Shown: piece by piece, positions 33,401-42,511 of the stretch
How the letters are laid out: each line of letters starts with the position of its first letter
How positions within the stretch are numbered: the first letter of the stretch is position 1
Assembly: GCF_026427775.1 (NCBI RefSeq)
Contig: NZ_CP044532.1
Location: forward strand, 620,001-684,000
Direction of reading: 5' to 3'
Source: Arthrobacter sp. CDRTa11
GTDB lineage: Bacteria; Actinomycetota; Actinomycetes; Actinomycetales; Micrococcaceae
DNA: 64,000 nucleotides
Program-made: the position numbers and the translations under genes
The notes under the pieces: generated by a model
What the model saw: only the letters and a program-made list of their open reading frames with translations
The model's database searches: none
What the model was told of the DNA's origin: nothing

Positions 33401-34456
33401 CTAGCCCCGGGACCACTCCAGAAGCCGCTCCAGGGGCCAGGTGGTCACGATGCGCTCCGCCGGCACGTTGTTCAGCTCGGCACGCGCCGCGCCGTACTGG
33501 AGGAAATCCAGCTGCCCCGGGGCATGGGCATCGCTGTCGATGGAAAACAGGCAGCCGGCGTCGAGGGCCAACTGGATCAGCTCGTCCGGCGGGTCCTGCC
33601 GCTCCGGGCGGGAGTTGATCTCCACGGCCACGTTGTTTTCGGCGCAGGCGGCGAAGACCTTCCTCGCATCGAATTCAGAAGGCGGCCGCAGGCCGCGCGA
33701 TCCCTCCACCAGTCGTCCGGTGCAGTGGCCCAGGACGTTGGTGTGCGGGTCCTGGATGCCTTTGAGCATGCGCCTGGTCATGGTGGTGCGGTCGGAGCGG
33801 AGCTTGGAGTGGACACTTGCCACTACAACATCCAGCCGGTCCAGCAGCTCCGGAGCCTGGTCCAGTTCACCGGTCTCCAGGATGTCCACCTCGATTCCCG
33901 TCAGGAGACGGAAATTGTTTCCGGCTGTGGACCCACTTCCTGTGGCGCCACTGCCTGTGGTGCCGTCCGAGTTGATGGCGGCAACGACGTCGAGCTGTTC
34001 CATGAGGCGCTCCGCGCTGAGGCCGTTGGCGATTTTTAGATTGGGCGAGTGGTCGGTGAGCGCCAGGTACTCCCTGCCCAGGACGCGCGCTGCCTCAGCC
34101 ATGGCGGCAATGGGGGAGCCGCCGTCGGACCAGTCACTGTGCGTGTGCAGGTCGCCGCGAAGGGTGCGCAGGAGCTCACCGCCGCCTTCGGCAAGCGCAC
34201 CGGTTCCGCGCTGCCGCAGGTCCTGGAGGTAGTCGGGAACCTCCCCGTCCACGGCCTGGCGGATGACCTGATAGGTCCGGTCCCCGATGCCCTTCATGCT
34301 TTTGAGCCGGCCATCACGTGCCCTGGCCGCGAGCTCGTCCGGCTCCAGGGCGGCAATGGCGGCGGCCGCTTTACGGAACGCCTGCACCTTGAAGGTGGCA
34401 GCCCGTCCACGTTCCAGCCAGAACGCAATCTCATTCAGTGCGGCAACGGCATCCAT
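33401..34456 (-). CDS. PHP-domain phosphoesterase with N-terminal HhH domain
   Basis: A 351-residue protein built like the C-terminal half of bacterial PolX. An N-terminal helical/helix-hairpin-helix part (AALNEIAFWLERGRAATFKVQAFRKAAAAI, LKSMKGIGDRTYQVI) is followed by a PHP domain with RGDLHTHSDWSDGG, YLALTDHSP, LTGIEVDIL, VVASVHSKL, LGHCTGRL, EINSRPERQDPP and SIDSDAHAPGQLDF, which supply the metal ligands. The PHP active site is therefore complete. Members hydrolyse phosphoesters or act in DNA repair. I start it at ATG 34456; a GTG at 34492 would add 12 residues. Confidence 0.88.
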   Translation of the reverse strand: MDAVAALNEIAFWLERGRAATFKVQAFRKAAAAIAALEPDELAARARDGRLKSMKGIGDRTYQVIRQAVDGEVPDYLQDLRQRGTGALAEGGGELLRTLRGDLHTHSDWSDGGSPIAAMAEAARVLGREYLALTDHSPNLKIANGLSAERLMEQLDVVAAINSDGTTGSGATGSGSTAGNNFRLLTGIEVDILETGELDQAPELLDRLDVVVASVHSKLRSDRTTMTRRMLKGIQDPHTNVLGHCTGRLVEGSRGLRPPSEFDARKVFAACAENNVAVEINSRPERQDPPDELIQLALDAGCLFSIDSDAHAPGQLDFLQYGAARAELNNVPAERIVTTWPLERLLEWSRG

Positions 34457-34509
34457 CTGTCCATCTTCGCCGCTGACTGCTGCTTTGTTCACCTAGCCGG
34501 AAGCCGATT

Positions 34510-34538
34510 TTGGATAATTCCCACCAAGGCCCTATAGT
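34510..34538 (+). promoter_or_regulatory. Promoter of the tRNA cluster
   Basis: TTGGAT (34510-34515), a 17-bp spacer and TATAGT (34533-34538) form a sigma-70-type promoter about 90 bases upstream of tRNA-Glu. Confidence 0.6.
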
Positions 34539-34625
34539 TTTAGAGTCCAGTTCGGAGGAACAGCAAAGGACAAAGACTGAGAGCCTCGGCTTGAAGCCTT
34601 TTTATTTTGCTCCGAACGGGTTCTG

Positions 34626-34698
34626 GCCCCCATCGTCTAGCGGCCTAGGACACCGCCCTTTCACGGCGGCGGCACGGGTTCGAATCCCGTTGGGGGTA
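34626..34698 (+). tRNA. tRNA-Glu (anticodon TTC)
   Basis: A 73-base cloverleaf: acceptor GCCCCCA pairs with TGGGGGT (a G-U pair at the end), the anticodon loop is CTTTCAC, and the T arm holds GGTTCGAATCC. The CCA end is not encoded. It is the first of three tRNAs read from one promoter. Confidence 0.95.
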
Positions 34699-34790
34699 CG
34701 CAAGGAGCTGGTCAGGCCGGATGTGAAAGTCTGGTAGGCTGGAAGCCTTGAAAAAAGCGGTAGAGATACCGCGGAAGCAAGAAAAAGCAA

Positions 34791-34864
34791 GGCCCTGTAG
34801 CGCAGTTGGTTAGCGCGCCGCCCTGTCACGGCGGAGGTCGCGGGTTCAAGTCCCGTCAGGGTCG
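34791..34864 (+). tRNA. tRNA-Asp (anticodon GTC)
   Basis: A 74-base cloverleaf: acceptor GGCCCTG pairs with CAGGGTC, the anticodon loop is CTGTCAC, the D arm contains AGTTGGTTAG and the T arm GGTTCAAGTCC. The discriminator base is G, as expected for Asp. The CCA end is not encoded. Confidence 0.95.
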
Positions 34865-34912
34865 CTCTGATTGCCGGAAGCAATTCCGGCCGTCATGGTG
34901 ACTAGTCACCTA

Positions 34913-34988
34913 GGCTCTGTAGCTCAGTTGGTAGAGCGTTCGACTGAAAATCGAAAGGTCACCGGATCGACGCCGGTCGGAGCCACCA
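34913..34988 (+). tRNA. tRNA-Phe (anticodon GAA), CCA encoded
   Basis: Acceptor GGCTCTG pairs with CGGAGCC, and the anticodon loop is CTGAAAA within the stem CGACTGAAAATCG. Discriminator A and CCA follow (34985-34988), so unlike its two neighbours this gene encodes its 3' CCA. Confidence 0.95.
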
Positions 34989-34993
34989 CTGGG

Positions 34994-35026
34994 AAGCATC
35001 AGTTCTTCGGAACTGGTGCTTTTCTT
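34994..35026 (+). terminator. Terminator of the tRNA cluster
   Basis: AAGCATCAGTTC and GAACTGGTGCTT pair around a TTCG tetraloop (one G-U pair) and run into TTTTCTTCTT. This is a classic rho-independent terminator. Confidence 0.9.
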
Positions 35027-35117
35027 CTTAACCAGACCTGTCCTCAACCACGAGGGCCTCTTTCCTTAACCGGCCCGTGCGTCCGCCGTTGAGGGTTACT
35101 GGGCGGACGCGCTGCCT

Positions 35118-37508
35118 TTAGTCCTGCGGCTGGTTACCGGAGCGGGAGCCCAGAGGACTGATTAGGTAGGACTGTCCGGCGGCGGCCGTCCAGGAGATAC
35201 CTGTCCGCCCCGCAATTGCCGGCCGTTGGGAAGCCTGGACCTGGGCACCACTGTCATCGACCACGGCTAAATCCTCCTGGCCATGGGGCACTTCGATCCA
35301 GACCTCGCTGTCCCAGGACGGCCGGACCGACGCGCGGACCAGCGCACCATCGGCCCATTCGACGTCAACGCTGTGACCACCTCTGGCCCTGATTCCGGAA
35401 ACGCGCCCGGCAGTCCACGCGGTGGGTACGGTTTTGAGCAGGCTGATTGGACCTTCGTGGCTCTGCACCAACAGTTCGGCGAGTCCGGCAATTGCACCCA
35501 GGTTCCCGTCGATCTGAAAGATGTTGCCGCCCGGCCATTCAGGATGAGGGTGCAGGTCCAGCAGGGATTCTGAGCTGAGCTGGTGCACCAGTGTAGAGAT
35601 GGACCTTTCCGCAAGCTGCCGGTCCCTGAGCCGCGCCGCCAGGCACAGCACCCAGGCCTGGCTCCAGCCTGTGTGACCGCTGCCGTGCGCGAGCCTGGTG
35701 TCCAGCGCCCGGCGTACCGCCGCGAAGTCTTCGGGCGTTCCTGCCTCCGTGATGCGGGTACCTGGATAAAGACCATAGAGGTGTGACAAATGACGGTGTC
35801 CGGGTTCAGCGGGCTCTTTCGATTCATCGCCCCATTCGAGGATGGCGCCATCATTGCCTGTGCGGATGGGGAGGATGCGTGGAAAGGCCAGCCGTGCCCT
35901 GTCCACGATGGCAAGGTCTGCGGCTGAGCACGTCTTTGCCAGGGACAGATAGTGGCTGAGGAGTTCGTGGACAAGTTCCTGGTCCATGGCACTTCCGGAG
36001 GTGACGCTGGCGGTGTCGCCACCGGAATGGAAGCGGTTTTCAGGTGAGGTGGAAGGACTGAAGGCGAGGCCGCCGTCGCCGTTGTCCTGAAGCATTTCGA
36101 GGGCGAACACGACGACCGGCTCCAGGACAGCAATGGTGGCCTTATCAGCCACAGGGCTGGCATCGGCAAAGTCGGTCCGGTCCCAGAAATGGGTGGCAAG
36201 CCACATCAGGCCAGAGGGCCAGTTGGCCCACTGCGGTTCACCGGAAACCGGGGTGGTGAAGCGCCAGATGTCGGTGTTGTGGTGCACCACGCTGCCTTTC
36301 ACGCCGTAATACGCGTATGCCGTTTCCGCGCCCTTTATGGCAAGGTCCCGGGTCAGCTCCAGCAGCGGCTGGTGAAGATCCTGGAGCGCCGTGATCTCCG
36401 CGCCCCAGTAGTTCATCTGGGCATTGATGTTCGTTGTGTAGTTCGCACTCCAGCCTGGGCGCACATCGGCGTTCCAGATCCCCTGTAGATTCGCGGGTGC
36501 GGTGCCGGGGCGTGAGCTTGAAATCAGGAGGTATCTGCCGAAATGGAAATACAGTTCGGCGCGGGATGCCTCAGAGGCTCCTGCACCGCTGGATGCTGTG
36601 AGATCAAGGTCGACGCGGTTGAAGTAGCTCTGGTAGTCGGAGATGTGCCGCCTCCGGAGATCCTCGGTGCTTCGCACCTGTGCCGCGCGGACCCTTTCCT
36701 CTGCACCCCTGAGGAGGGACGCGACGTCGGCGCTGGGACGTTGGTCATATCCCCGGAATCCGGTCTCGATGGCGGCGATCAGCCGCAACGTGCCGTCGTC
36801 GATCCTTTCCATTGATGCGACGAGGGCAAACCCCATCCCCGCATCAACCAATCCTTGATCATCCGGTTCGTCGTCCGCGTAAACGATAGGGGCGGGATCC
36901 TGGACGTAGTTGGGAAATACGCTTGCCGGCGCCCTGCCCGAAACGAACAGGAACTCGGTGGCATCTTCAACCCGCCGCTCCACCCGGGTATGTGGATGCG
37001 GGGCGTCGAAATCGAGCGAACCAAGAACTTCTCCTGTATCTGGCACTGTGGCGGTGGAAACAAGGACGCCATCCGGCGCGGAGATGAAGGAGTCCATGCG
37101 GACCCATCCGCTGTCGGACTTATATTCCGTGGTGGCAATTGCTTGGGACACGTCCAGGAAGCGCCGATACTCCCCAATCCCTTCGTTCCCGTAGGTCCAG
37201 AGCAGTCCGCCGACGGGCTGATAGGACTGCGTCCACGAATTTCCCTGCAACACCACGGCAGCCGCATCTGCGCCGAGATGGTCGCCGCACTGAATGGCCT
37301 CGCGGAGGGCGGCAAGACGTTCCGCCCCTCCTTCGATCGAAGGTTCAGGAAGTGGACCGCCGGACCACAACGTATCGGCGTTCAACTCAAAACGCTCCCG
37401 GGCCGGGGTGCCGTATACGGCTGCCCCTGTCGAACCATTGCCAAGGAGGAAAGAGTTGATGAACAGGGTTGCGGGCCTGTTGAGGAGGACGCGGTGTCGC
37501 ACGGACAT
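35118..37508 (-). CDS. Glycoside hydrolase family 95 (alpha-L-fucosidase type)
   Basis: A 796-residue enzyme with the GH95 three-part layout. An N-terminal beta domain holds FLLGNGSTGAAVYGTPARERFELNADTLWSGGP. An (alpha/alpha)6 catalytic barrel holds GIWNADVRPGWSANYTTNINAQMNYWGAE and, later, HGSGHTGWSQAWVLCLAARL. A C-terminal beta domain is rich in RARGGHSVDVEWADG. The two Asn of the NINAQMNYW motif correspond to those that activate water in characterised fucosidases. There is no signal peptide, so it would act on imported oligosaccharide. Related enzymes act on alpha-L-galactosides as well. It diverges from a GH43 gene, with a large hairpin in between. Confidence 0.92.
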   Translation of the reverse strand: MSVRHRVLLNRPATLFINSFLLGNGSTGAAVYGTPARERFELNADTLWSGGPLPEPSIEGGAERLAALREAIQCGDHLGADAAAVVLQGNSWTQSYQPVGGLLWTYGNEGIGEYRRFLDVSQAIATTEYKSDSGWVRMDSFISAPDGVLVSTATVPDTGEVLGSLDFDAPHPHTRVERRVEDATEFLFVSGRAPASVFPNYVQDPAPIVYADDEPDDQGLVDAGMGFALVASMERIDDGTLRLIAAIETGFRGYDQRPSADVASLLRGAEERVRAAQVRSTEDLRRRHISDYQSYFNRVDLDLTASSGAGASEASRAELYFHFGRYLLISSSRPGTAPANLQGIWNADVRPGWSANYTTNINAQMNYWGAEITALQDLHQPLLELTRDLAIKGAETAYAYYGVKGSVVHHNTDIWRFTTPVSGEPQWANWPSGLMWLATHFWDRTDFADASPVADKATIAVLEPVVVFALEMLQDNGDGGLAFSPSTSPENRFHSGGDTASVTSGSAMDQELVHELLSHYLSLAKTCSAADLAIVDRARLAFPRILPIRTGNDGAILEWGDESKEPAEPGHRHLSHLYGLYPGTRITEAGTPEDFAAVRRALDTRLAHGSGHTGWSQAWVLCLAARLRDRQLAERSISTLVHQLSSESLLDLHPHPEWPGGNIFQIDGNLGAIAGLAELLVQSHEGPISLLKTVPTAWTAGRVSGIRARGGHSVDVEWADGALVRASVRPSWDSEVWIEVPHGQEDLAVVDDSGAQVQASQRPAIAGRTGISWTAAAGQSYLISPLGSRSGNQPQD

Positions 37509-37842
37509 GCTGTTGGATCCTTGCTCGGGAGAGAGGTGCCGCTGCGGATGAGGGGGACAGGATCGGTGTGACTACCCCTTGTCCCACCAACAGCCTCCAC
37601 AAAAACTACAACGATGGAGATCGGCTGTCCATATTATTGGAGAAGTTCCTACAACCTATCCGAGCGAGGGAATACATCGGATGATTACGCGGGCTGGTAA
37701 TTTGGTTGCTAGCAATAGCTGGCTCCACGCCGTGGCTAGCCAGCTACCCTTATAAAAATTCATTTGACCTTTAGGCTCCAGTCATTTCACGAATGTGGGC
37801 AAGTATTGTTTACGTCCTGAACAGAAAGAGTGATCCCGATCA
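37509..37842. promoter_or_regulatory. Divergent GH95/GH43 interval
   Basis: 334 bp of comparatively AT-rich non-coding DNA with no coding signal. The most striking element is the 31-bp palindrome at 37716-37746; a TTGCTAGCAA palindrome is just left of it (37706-37715). Promoters for both genes are expected here. Confidence 0.55.
37716..37746. promoter_or_regulatory. 31-bp palindrome / hairpin between GH95 and GH43
   Basis: TAGCTGGCT (37716-37724) pairs with AGCCAGCTA (37738-37746); between them CCACG and CGTGG pair around a single C, with a two-base bulge. It may be an operator or an RNA hairpin in the GH43 leader. Confidence 0.55.
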
Positions 37843-38838
37843 ATGAGTTCCAGCCATGAGTATGCGGGGTACCTCTTCGTCCACTTCAAACATGAAGCAG
37901 CGGACGGTGAGCAGATTTATTTTGCCCTGAGCGAGGGGAACCACCCGCTTCGCTTCCACGATCTCAATGGCGGCAAGCCGGTCCTGTTCTCGGCTTTGGG
38001 GGAATGCGGGGTACGCGACCCTCACATCGTCCGTTCCCCTGATGGCGAGCGGTTTTACATGGTTGCCACGGACCTGTGCCTCTACACGAGCCTTGACTGG
38101 GACCGGCACCAGCGCCGGGGCAGCCGCTCCATCATGGTCTGGGAGTCGAGGGATCTGGTGGACTGGGGGGAAGGCCGCCTTGTTGAGGTCGCGCCACCCG
38201 AAGCGGGTAACACCTGGGCGCCGGAATCGGTCTGGGATCCTGAGCAGGAGGCCTATCTGGTCCACTGGTCCTCGAAGCTCTATGACAATGTTGAGCACGA
38301 AGGCGAGAGCTACAACCGGATCATGTACGCCACCACCCGCGACTTCCGCGAGTTCTCCAAGCCACGCGTCTGGATCGACCGGGGCTGGGCCACGATCGAC
38401 ACCACCGTGATTTGCCACGAAGGCCTCTACTACCGCTTCCTCAAGGACGAGCGCACCCGCAGCGGAGAGGCGCCCAACGGCAAATCTGTCTTCTGTGAGA
38501 CCGCCGACTCCCTGACAGCGGCCGACTGGAAGCTGCTGGCTGAAGGCATCGGCCTCGGTGCGATCAGCCGGGGCGAGGGCCCGCTGGTCTACAGGTCGAA
38601 CACCGAGGACAAGTGGTTCCTCTGGCTGGACGAGTTCACCCCGGAACGCCGTTACGTTCCCTTCGAGACGACCGATCTGGCCGGCGGCCAGTGGACTCCC
38701 TCCAAGGACTTCCGGCTGCCGAAGGACCCCTGCCACGGTGTGGTGCTGCCGGTGACGGCCGAAGAGTACGAACGGCTCAGCACCGCGTGGGGAGACCGGG
38801 TTCGCAGCAACGTGTCGCAGGGCTCACTGGGGAGGTAG
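37843..38838 (+). CDS. Glycoside hydrolase family 43-like protein
   Basis: A 331-residue five-bladed beta-propeller enzyme of the GH43 type. The catalytic base is probably Asp59 in GVRDPHIVRSPDG, and the acid Glu128 in NTWAPESVWDPEQEAYLVHWSS. FVHFKHEAADGEQIYFALSEGN at the start and SRGEGPLVYRSNTEDKWFLWLDEF near the end are also typical. It has no signal peptide and is therefore probably cytoplasmic, acting on short oligosaccharides (arabinosides or xylosides are usual). Divergent from GH95 and likely regulated with it. The substrate is not determined by sequence. Confidence 0.85.
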   Translation: MSSSHEYAGYLFVHFKHEAADGEQIYFALSEGNHPLRFHDLNGGKPVLFSALGECGVRDPHIVRSPDGERFYMVATDLCLYTSLDWDRHQRRGSRSIMVWESRDLVDWGEGRLVEVAPPEAGNTWAPESVWDPEQEAYLVHWSSKLYDNVEHEGESYNRIMYATTRDFREFSKPRVWIDRGWATIDTTVICHEGLYYRFLKDERTRSGEAPNGKSVFCETADSLTAADWKLLAEGIGLGAISRGEGPLVYRSNTEDKWFLWLDEFTPERRYVPFETTDLAGGQWTPSKDFRLPKDPCHGVVLPVTAEEYERLSTAWGDRVRSNVSQGSLGR

Positions 38839-39339
38839 TGCTACCCCCTCTGGAGTCTCCCGTGTCCGCAGTCCGCTGTAGGCCGCACCGGCACCTGCAA
38901 CGAATATGAGGACGGCGAGGTAGACCGGACCCAGGTGCTCCAGCGTCGCCAGGCCAAATGGGTAGTGTGCGGGGACGGAAATGGCGAGCCCGACAACCGG
39001 GACGATAACCGCTGTGGTGAAGGCCCAGCTTTCTCCTCGTCGCACGCCGTACCAGGACAGGCCCGCGATGGCCAGCCCTGTCGCCGCAATGAAGCCGCTG
39101 ATGGCGAGGTGGAGATGGCTGATGTAGTGATACAGCTGCGGGCTGAACTCCTCCACATCAGCCTTCCCCTTGTCCACCTGATCGGGGCCGATGCCCAACT
39201 CGAGGAAGCTGCCCGTGAAGTTGAGCACCAGGAAGACGGCGGCGTAGCCCACGAAGGCCAGCCCGGCCAGCGTCATGAGGGCGGCACCTGTGCGGAGGCG
39301 GCGGGACTGTTTCCCGTGGGGAGCCTGGACGGAAGACAT
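38824..39339 (-). CDS. Four-helix integral membrane protein, unknown function
   Basis: A 171-residue protein with four predicted membrane segments: GAALMTLAGLAFVGYAAVFLVL, LYHYISHLHLAISGFIAATGLAIAGL, WAFTTAVIVPVVGLAISVPAHYPFG and GPVYLAVLIFVAGAGAAYSGL. His residues in YHYISHLHLAIS lie inside or beside the second segment and could bind heme or metal, but I do not recognise the family. The ATG at 39339 has AAAGG seven bases upstream. Its 3' end overlaps that of the convergent GH43 gene by 15 bases. Confidence 0.75.
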   Translation of the reverse strand: MSSVQAPHGKQSRRLRTGAALMTLAGLAFVGYAAVFLVLNFTGSFLELGIGPDQVDKGKADVEEFSPQLYHYISHLHLAISGFIAATGLAIAGLSWYGVRRGESWAFTTAVIVPVVGLAISVPAHYPFGLATLEHLGPVYLAVLIFVAGAGAAYSGLRTRETPEGVALPPQ

Positions 39340-39498
39340 GGCCACCACACCTTTCCAATACAACCGGCTACCTAAATACGAAGCCGTCTACCTCAAGCCT
39401 GAACCTAACCTTGTCCGCGGAACAGGCCCTTCAAGGCTCCGATCTGCCAACAAGCTTCTGAATGCCGCCGGCCCCTCAAGTTAAACCTGCCCAAGGCG

Positions 39499-39528
39499 TT
39501 GACAGGAATCAACTAACGCGCGTAACCT
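39499..39528 (+). promoter_or_regulatory. Promoter of the lacI-importer operon
   Basis: TTGACA (39499-39504), an 18-bp spacer and TAACCT (39523-39528). The first operator (39512-39527) covers the spacer and the -10 element, so binding would block RNA polymerase. Confidence 0.55.
39512..39527. promoter_or_regulatory. LacI operator O1
   Basis: ACTAACGCGCGTAACC contains the palindrome TTACGCGCGTTA with one mismatch. It overlaps the putative promoter and faces an inverted copy at 39545-39560. Confidence 0.65.
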
Positions 39529-39544
39529 AAATCACAACGCAGCT

Positions 39545-39560
39545 GGTAACGCGCGTTAGT
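39545..39560. promoter_or_regulatory. LacI operator O2
   Basis: GGTAACGCGCGTTAGT is the inverted copy of O1 with one difference and has a perfect TAACGCGCGTTA core. The centres are 33 bp apart, about three helical turns. Confidence 0.65.
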
Positions 39561-39616
39561 AACTCAGAGCAGGCCGGTCTCCCGACTGGCTCCAAAGCAG
39601 AATCCCGGAGCATTCA

Positions 39617-40723
39617 ATGGCGAACAGCAACGCACGCGCACAGGCTGTGGATGGCGGCACGTCCGCACCGTCGGCGTCGGGAGCCCCTGCACAACGCGGC
39701 GTCACCATGGCGGATGTTGCCAAGCATGCCGGAGTGTCCCGCACCGCCGTCTCGTTCGTCCTGAGCAACCGGGGGGACACCAGCATTTCGCAGGAGACCA
39801 AGCACCGTATCCTCGAAGCCGTGCAGACCCTAGGGTACCGGCCGAACGCCGGCGCCCGGGCCCTGGCTTCGCAGCGCAGTGACTGGTATGGAATCGTCAC
39901 TGAGATCGTCACGGCACCGTTCGCCGTCGACATCATCAAAGGCGCGCAGGACCAGGCCTGGCTGGACCGCAAGTTCCTGCTCATCGCCCCGTCAGACCAG
40001 GCCGATGCCGTAGGACCGAACCAGGGCCTGGAAGATGCCGCTGTGGAAAAGCTGCTGGAACAAAGGGTGGAAGGACTTCTGTACGCGGCCACCTTCCACC
40101 GGCCCGTGCACGTTCCGAAAAGCACCCATGAGGTGCCCACTGTCCTGATCAACTGCTTCGACGCGGACGGGAAGCTGCCTTCGATCGTGCCGGACGAACG
40201 CGCCGGCGGCCGGATCGCCGTCGAGCGTTTGCTCCAGGCCGGCCACAAGAGGATCGGTGTCATCAACCTGGATCCGAACATCCCCGCCGCCGTCGGACGA
40301 CTGGAGGGGTGCCGTGAAGCACTCGCCGAAGCAGGGCTGGAACTGGACCCTGATCTTGTGGTCTCGGGATACGCGACGGCGGACGGCGGCTACGAGGCAG
40401 CGTGCGAAATCCTCGATAAATTTCCGGCCGGAGCAGGCAGGCCAACGGCACTGTTCTGCCTCAATGACCGGATGGCCATGGGCGCCTATGACGCCATCAA
40501 GGAACGTGGACTGGCCATCCCCCAAGACATCGCCGTGATCGGCTTCGACAACCAGGAACTCATTTCGGCCTACCTCAGGCCCAAACTGACAACGGTTGCG
40601 TTGCCCTTCCAGGAGATGGGTGCGCTGGGTGTCCAGACACTCGCAAGCCTTACAGCAGGACAGCCGATCACCGCACACCAGCAAATGGTCGACTGTCCGC
40701 TGCTAGAACGCTTTTCAGTCTGA
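39617..40723 (+). CDS. LacI-family transcriptional regulator
   Basis: A 368-residue repressor. The N-terminal helix-turn-helix and hinge read VTMADVAKHAGVSRTAVSFVLSNRGDTSISQETKHRILEAVQTLGYRPNAGARALAS (about residues 31-87). A periplasmic-binding-protein-like effector domain follows (VPTVLINCFDADGKLPSIVPDERAGGRIAVERLLQAGH and VIGFDNQELISAYLRPKLTTVALP). The N terminus is longer than usual by about 25 disordered residues. It is first in an operon with a peptide-type ABC importer and GH32, and its own promoter carries a matching operator pair, so it probably represses itself and the operon until a fructose-containing ligand binds. Confidence 0.94.
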   Translation: MANSNARAQAVDGGTSAPSASGAPAQRGVTMADVAKHAGVSRTAVSFVLSNRGDTSISQETKHRILEAVQTLGYRPNAGARALASQRSDWYGIVTEIVTAPFAVDIIKGAQDQAWLDRKFLLIAPSDQADAVGPNQGLEDAAVEKLLEQRVEGLLYAATFHRPVHVPKSTHEVPTVLINCFDADGKLPSIVPDERAGGRIAVERLLQAGHKRIGVINLDPNIPAAVGRLEGCREALAEAGLELDPDLVVSGYATADGGYEAACEILDKFPAGAGRPTALFCLNDRMAMGAYDAIKERGLAIPQDIAVIGFDNQELISAYLRPKLTTVALPFQEMGALGVQTLASLTAGQPITAHQQMVDCPLLERFSV

Positions 40724-40800
40724 CGGCAAATCAACAACTGAAGAGCAACCCCAACCACACCTTCACCTTCAGCGATGAAGAGAGGAAAGAGATATCCATC

Positions 40801-42474
40801 ATGACACAATCGCGATTCCTCAGGTCTGCCCGCATCACCGCGGCCAGCCTGGCAGTAGGTGCCCTGCTGCTCACCGGCTGCTCGGCCAACCAGGGCAGCC
40901 AGTCCAACGCCGGCGGTTCGGCTGAAAGCGCCCTCCTGACCATTCCGCGGGAGGACATGGGCACCTTCGTCAGGAACTTCAACCCGTTTGCCCCCACCGT
41001 GGCCCCCATGACGCAACAGGCCATCTACGAATCCCTGTTGATCTACAACCCCGCCAAGGGTGAAACCACGCCGTGGCTTGCCAGCGAGTGGAAGGCTGCA
41101 GAGGACGGCAAGTCCGTCGTCTTCACGCTCCGTGAGGGTGTGAAATGGTCCGACGGCCAGCCCCTCGTTCCCGCTGATGTGGTGACCACGTTCGCGCTGC
41201 AGAAGAAAATCAAGGGCGGCTACGAGTATCTGGATACGGTTGCTGCCGAGGGCACGAACCAGGTGAAGTTCACGTTCAAGACTGCCTGGTCGCCGGCCCT
41301 GTTCGACCTGGGCCAGCTGAGTATCCTGCCCGACCACGTCTGGTCCAAGATCGCCGATCCTGAGAAGGACGCCAACGAAAAGCCCGTGGGCACCGGCCCC
41401 TACACCGAGGTGGACACCTTCCAGGCGCAGTCCTTTGTGCTGAAGAAGAACCCGAACTACTGGCAGCCGGAAAAGCAGAAGATCGCCGGCATCAAGATGC
41501 TCGCGTTTGCCGGAAACGACGGCGCCAACCTCGCCGCTGCCAACGGCGACGTGGACTGGGCTCCGCAGTACATGCCCAACATCGAAAAGACGTTCATCTC
41601 CAAGGACCCGGACCACCGCAGGTACTGGTTCCCGCCCACGGGTTCGATGATCAACTGGCAGCTGAACACCACCAAGGCCCCGTTCGATGACGCGAACGTC
41701 CGCAAGGCCCTCAGCATGGCCGTGGACCGTGAACAGGTCACCAAGATCGGCATGAGCGGCTACACCAAGCCCGCCGACTGCACGGGGCTGTCCGGGAACT
41801 ACGAAACATGGAAGAACAAGAAGGTCCAGGAGGACTGCGACTGGACCAAGCTGGACGTCGACGCGGCGAACAAGCTGCTTGACGACGCCGGCTACGCCAA
41901 GGGCGCGGACGGCAAGCGTGTCTTCAAGGACGGCAAGCCCTTCGAATTCAAGATTTCCGTGGGTGCCGCTTCCTCTGACTGGCTCTCCGTGGCCAACGTG
42001 ATCGCGCAGAACCTCGCCGAGGTGGGCGTCACCGTCAAGGTGGATTCCCCGGACTGGGCCGCCGTGGTGGCCGGCTATGAGACGGGCGACTTTGACTCCG
42101 GCATTGTGTGGAGCGCCAACGACCCCAGCCCGTACAAGTTCTTCGCGGGCCTGATGGGAACGTCCACGGTGAAGCCGGTGGGGGAGAAGGCCTTCGAGAA
42201 CTACCACCGCTTCGGTGATCCGACGGCGGACGGCCTCCTCACCGAGTTCGCCGCCGCGGCGGACGAGGACACCCAGCACGCCGTCGCGGACAAACTCCAG
42301 GAGGAGTACAGCGCCGAGGCCCCGGTCATCCCGCTGTTCGCCGGCCCGGAATGGGGCGCCTACAACGACACCCGGTTCACGGGCTGGCCCACCGAGGACA
42401 ACCCGTACGCCACGCTGTCAGTGCGGGCGCCCACCACGGTGCTGGTCCTGACGTCGCTGGAACCGCGCAAGTAA
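40801..42474 (+). CDS. ABC transporter substrate-binding lipoprotein, family 5
   Basis: A 557-residue binding protein of the oligopeptide/dipeptide (SBP_bac_5) family. The signal ends in a lipobox (LAVGALLLTGC). The mature part has IYESLLIYNPAKGETTPWLASEWKAAEDGKSVVFTLREGVKWSDGQPL, the family signature, and LAFAGNDGANLAAANGDVDWA. Although the family is named for peptides, actinobacterial and archaeal members also bind oligosaccharides such as cellobiose. The operon also encodes a LacI repressor and ends with a GH32 fructosidase, so fructo-oligosaccharides are the likely ligand. A strong hairpin after the stop may raise its expression over the permeases. Confidence 0.92.
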   Translation: MTQSRFLRSARITAASLAVGALLLTGCSANQGSQSNAGGSAESALLTIPREDMGTFVRNFNPFAPTVAPMTQQAIYESLLIYNPAKGETTPWLASEWKAAEDGKSVVFTLREGVKWSDGQPLVPADVVTTFALQKKIKGGYEYLDTVAAEGTNQVKFTFKTAWSPALFDLGQLSILPDHVWSKIADPEKDANEKPVGTGPYTEVDTFQAQSFVLKKNPNYWQPEKQKIAGIKMLAFAGNDGANLAAANGDVDWAPQYMPNIEKTFISKDPDHRRYWFPPTGSMINWQLNTTKAPFDDANVRKALSMAVDREQVTKIGMSGYTKPADCTGLSGNYETWKNKKVQEDCDWTKLDVDAANKLLDDAGYAKGADGKRVFKDGKPFEFKISVGAASSDWLSVANVIAQNLAEVGVTVKVDSPDWAAVVAGYETGDFDSGIVWSANDPSPYKFFAGLMGTSTVKPVGEKAFENYHRFGDPTADGLLTEFAAAADEDTQHAVADKLQEEYSAEAPVIPLFAGPEWGAYNDTRFTGWPTEDNPYATLSVRAPTTVLVLTSLEPRK

Positions 42475-42511
42475 CACGCAACTAACCACGCAAGTATCCA
42501 CTTGCCTCCAC

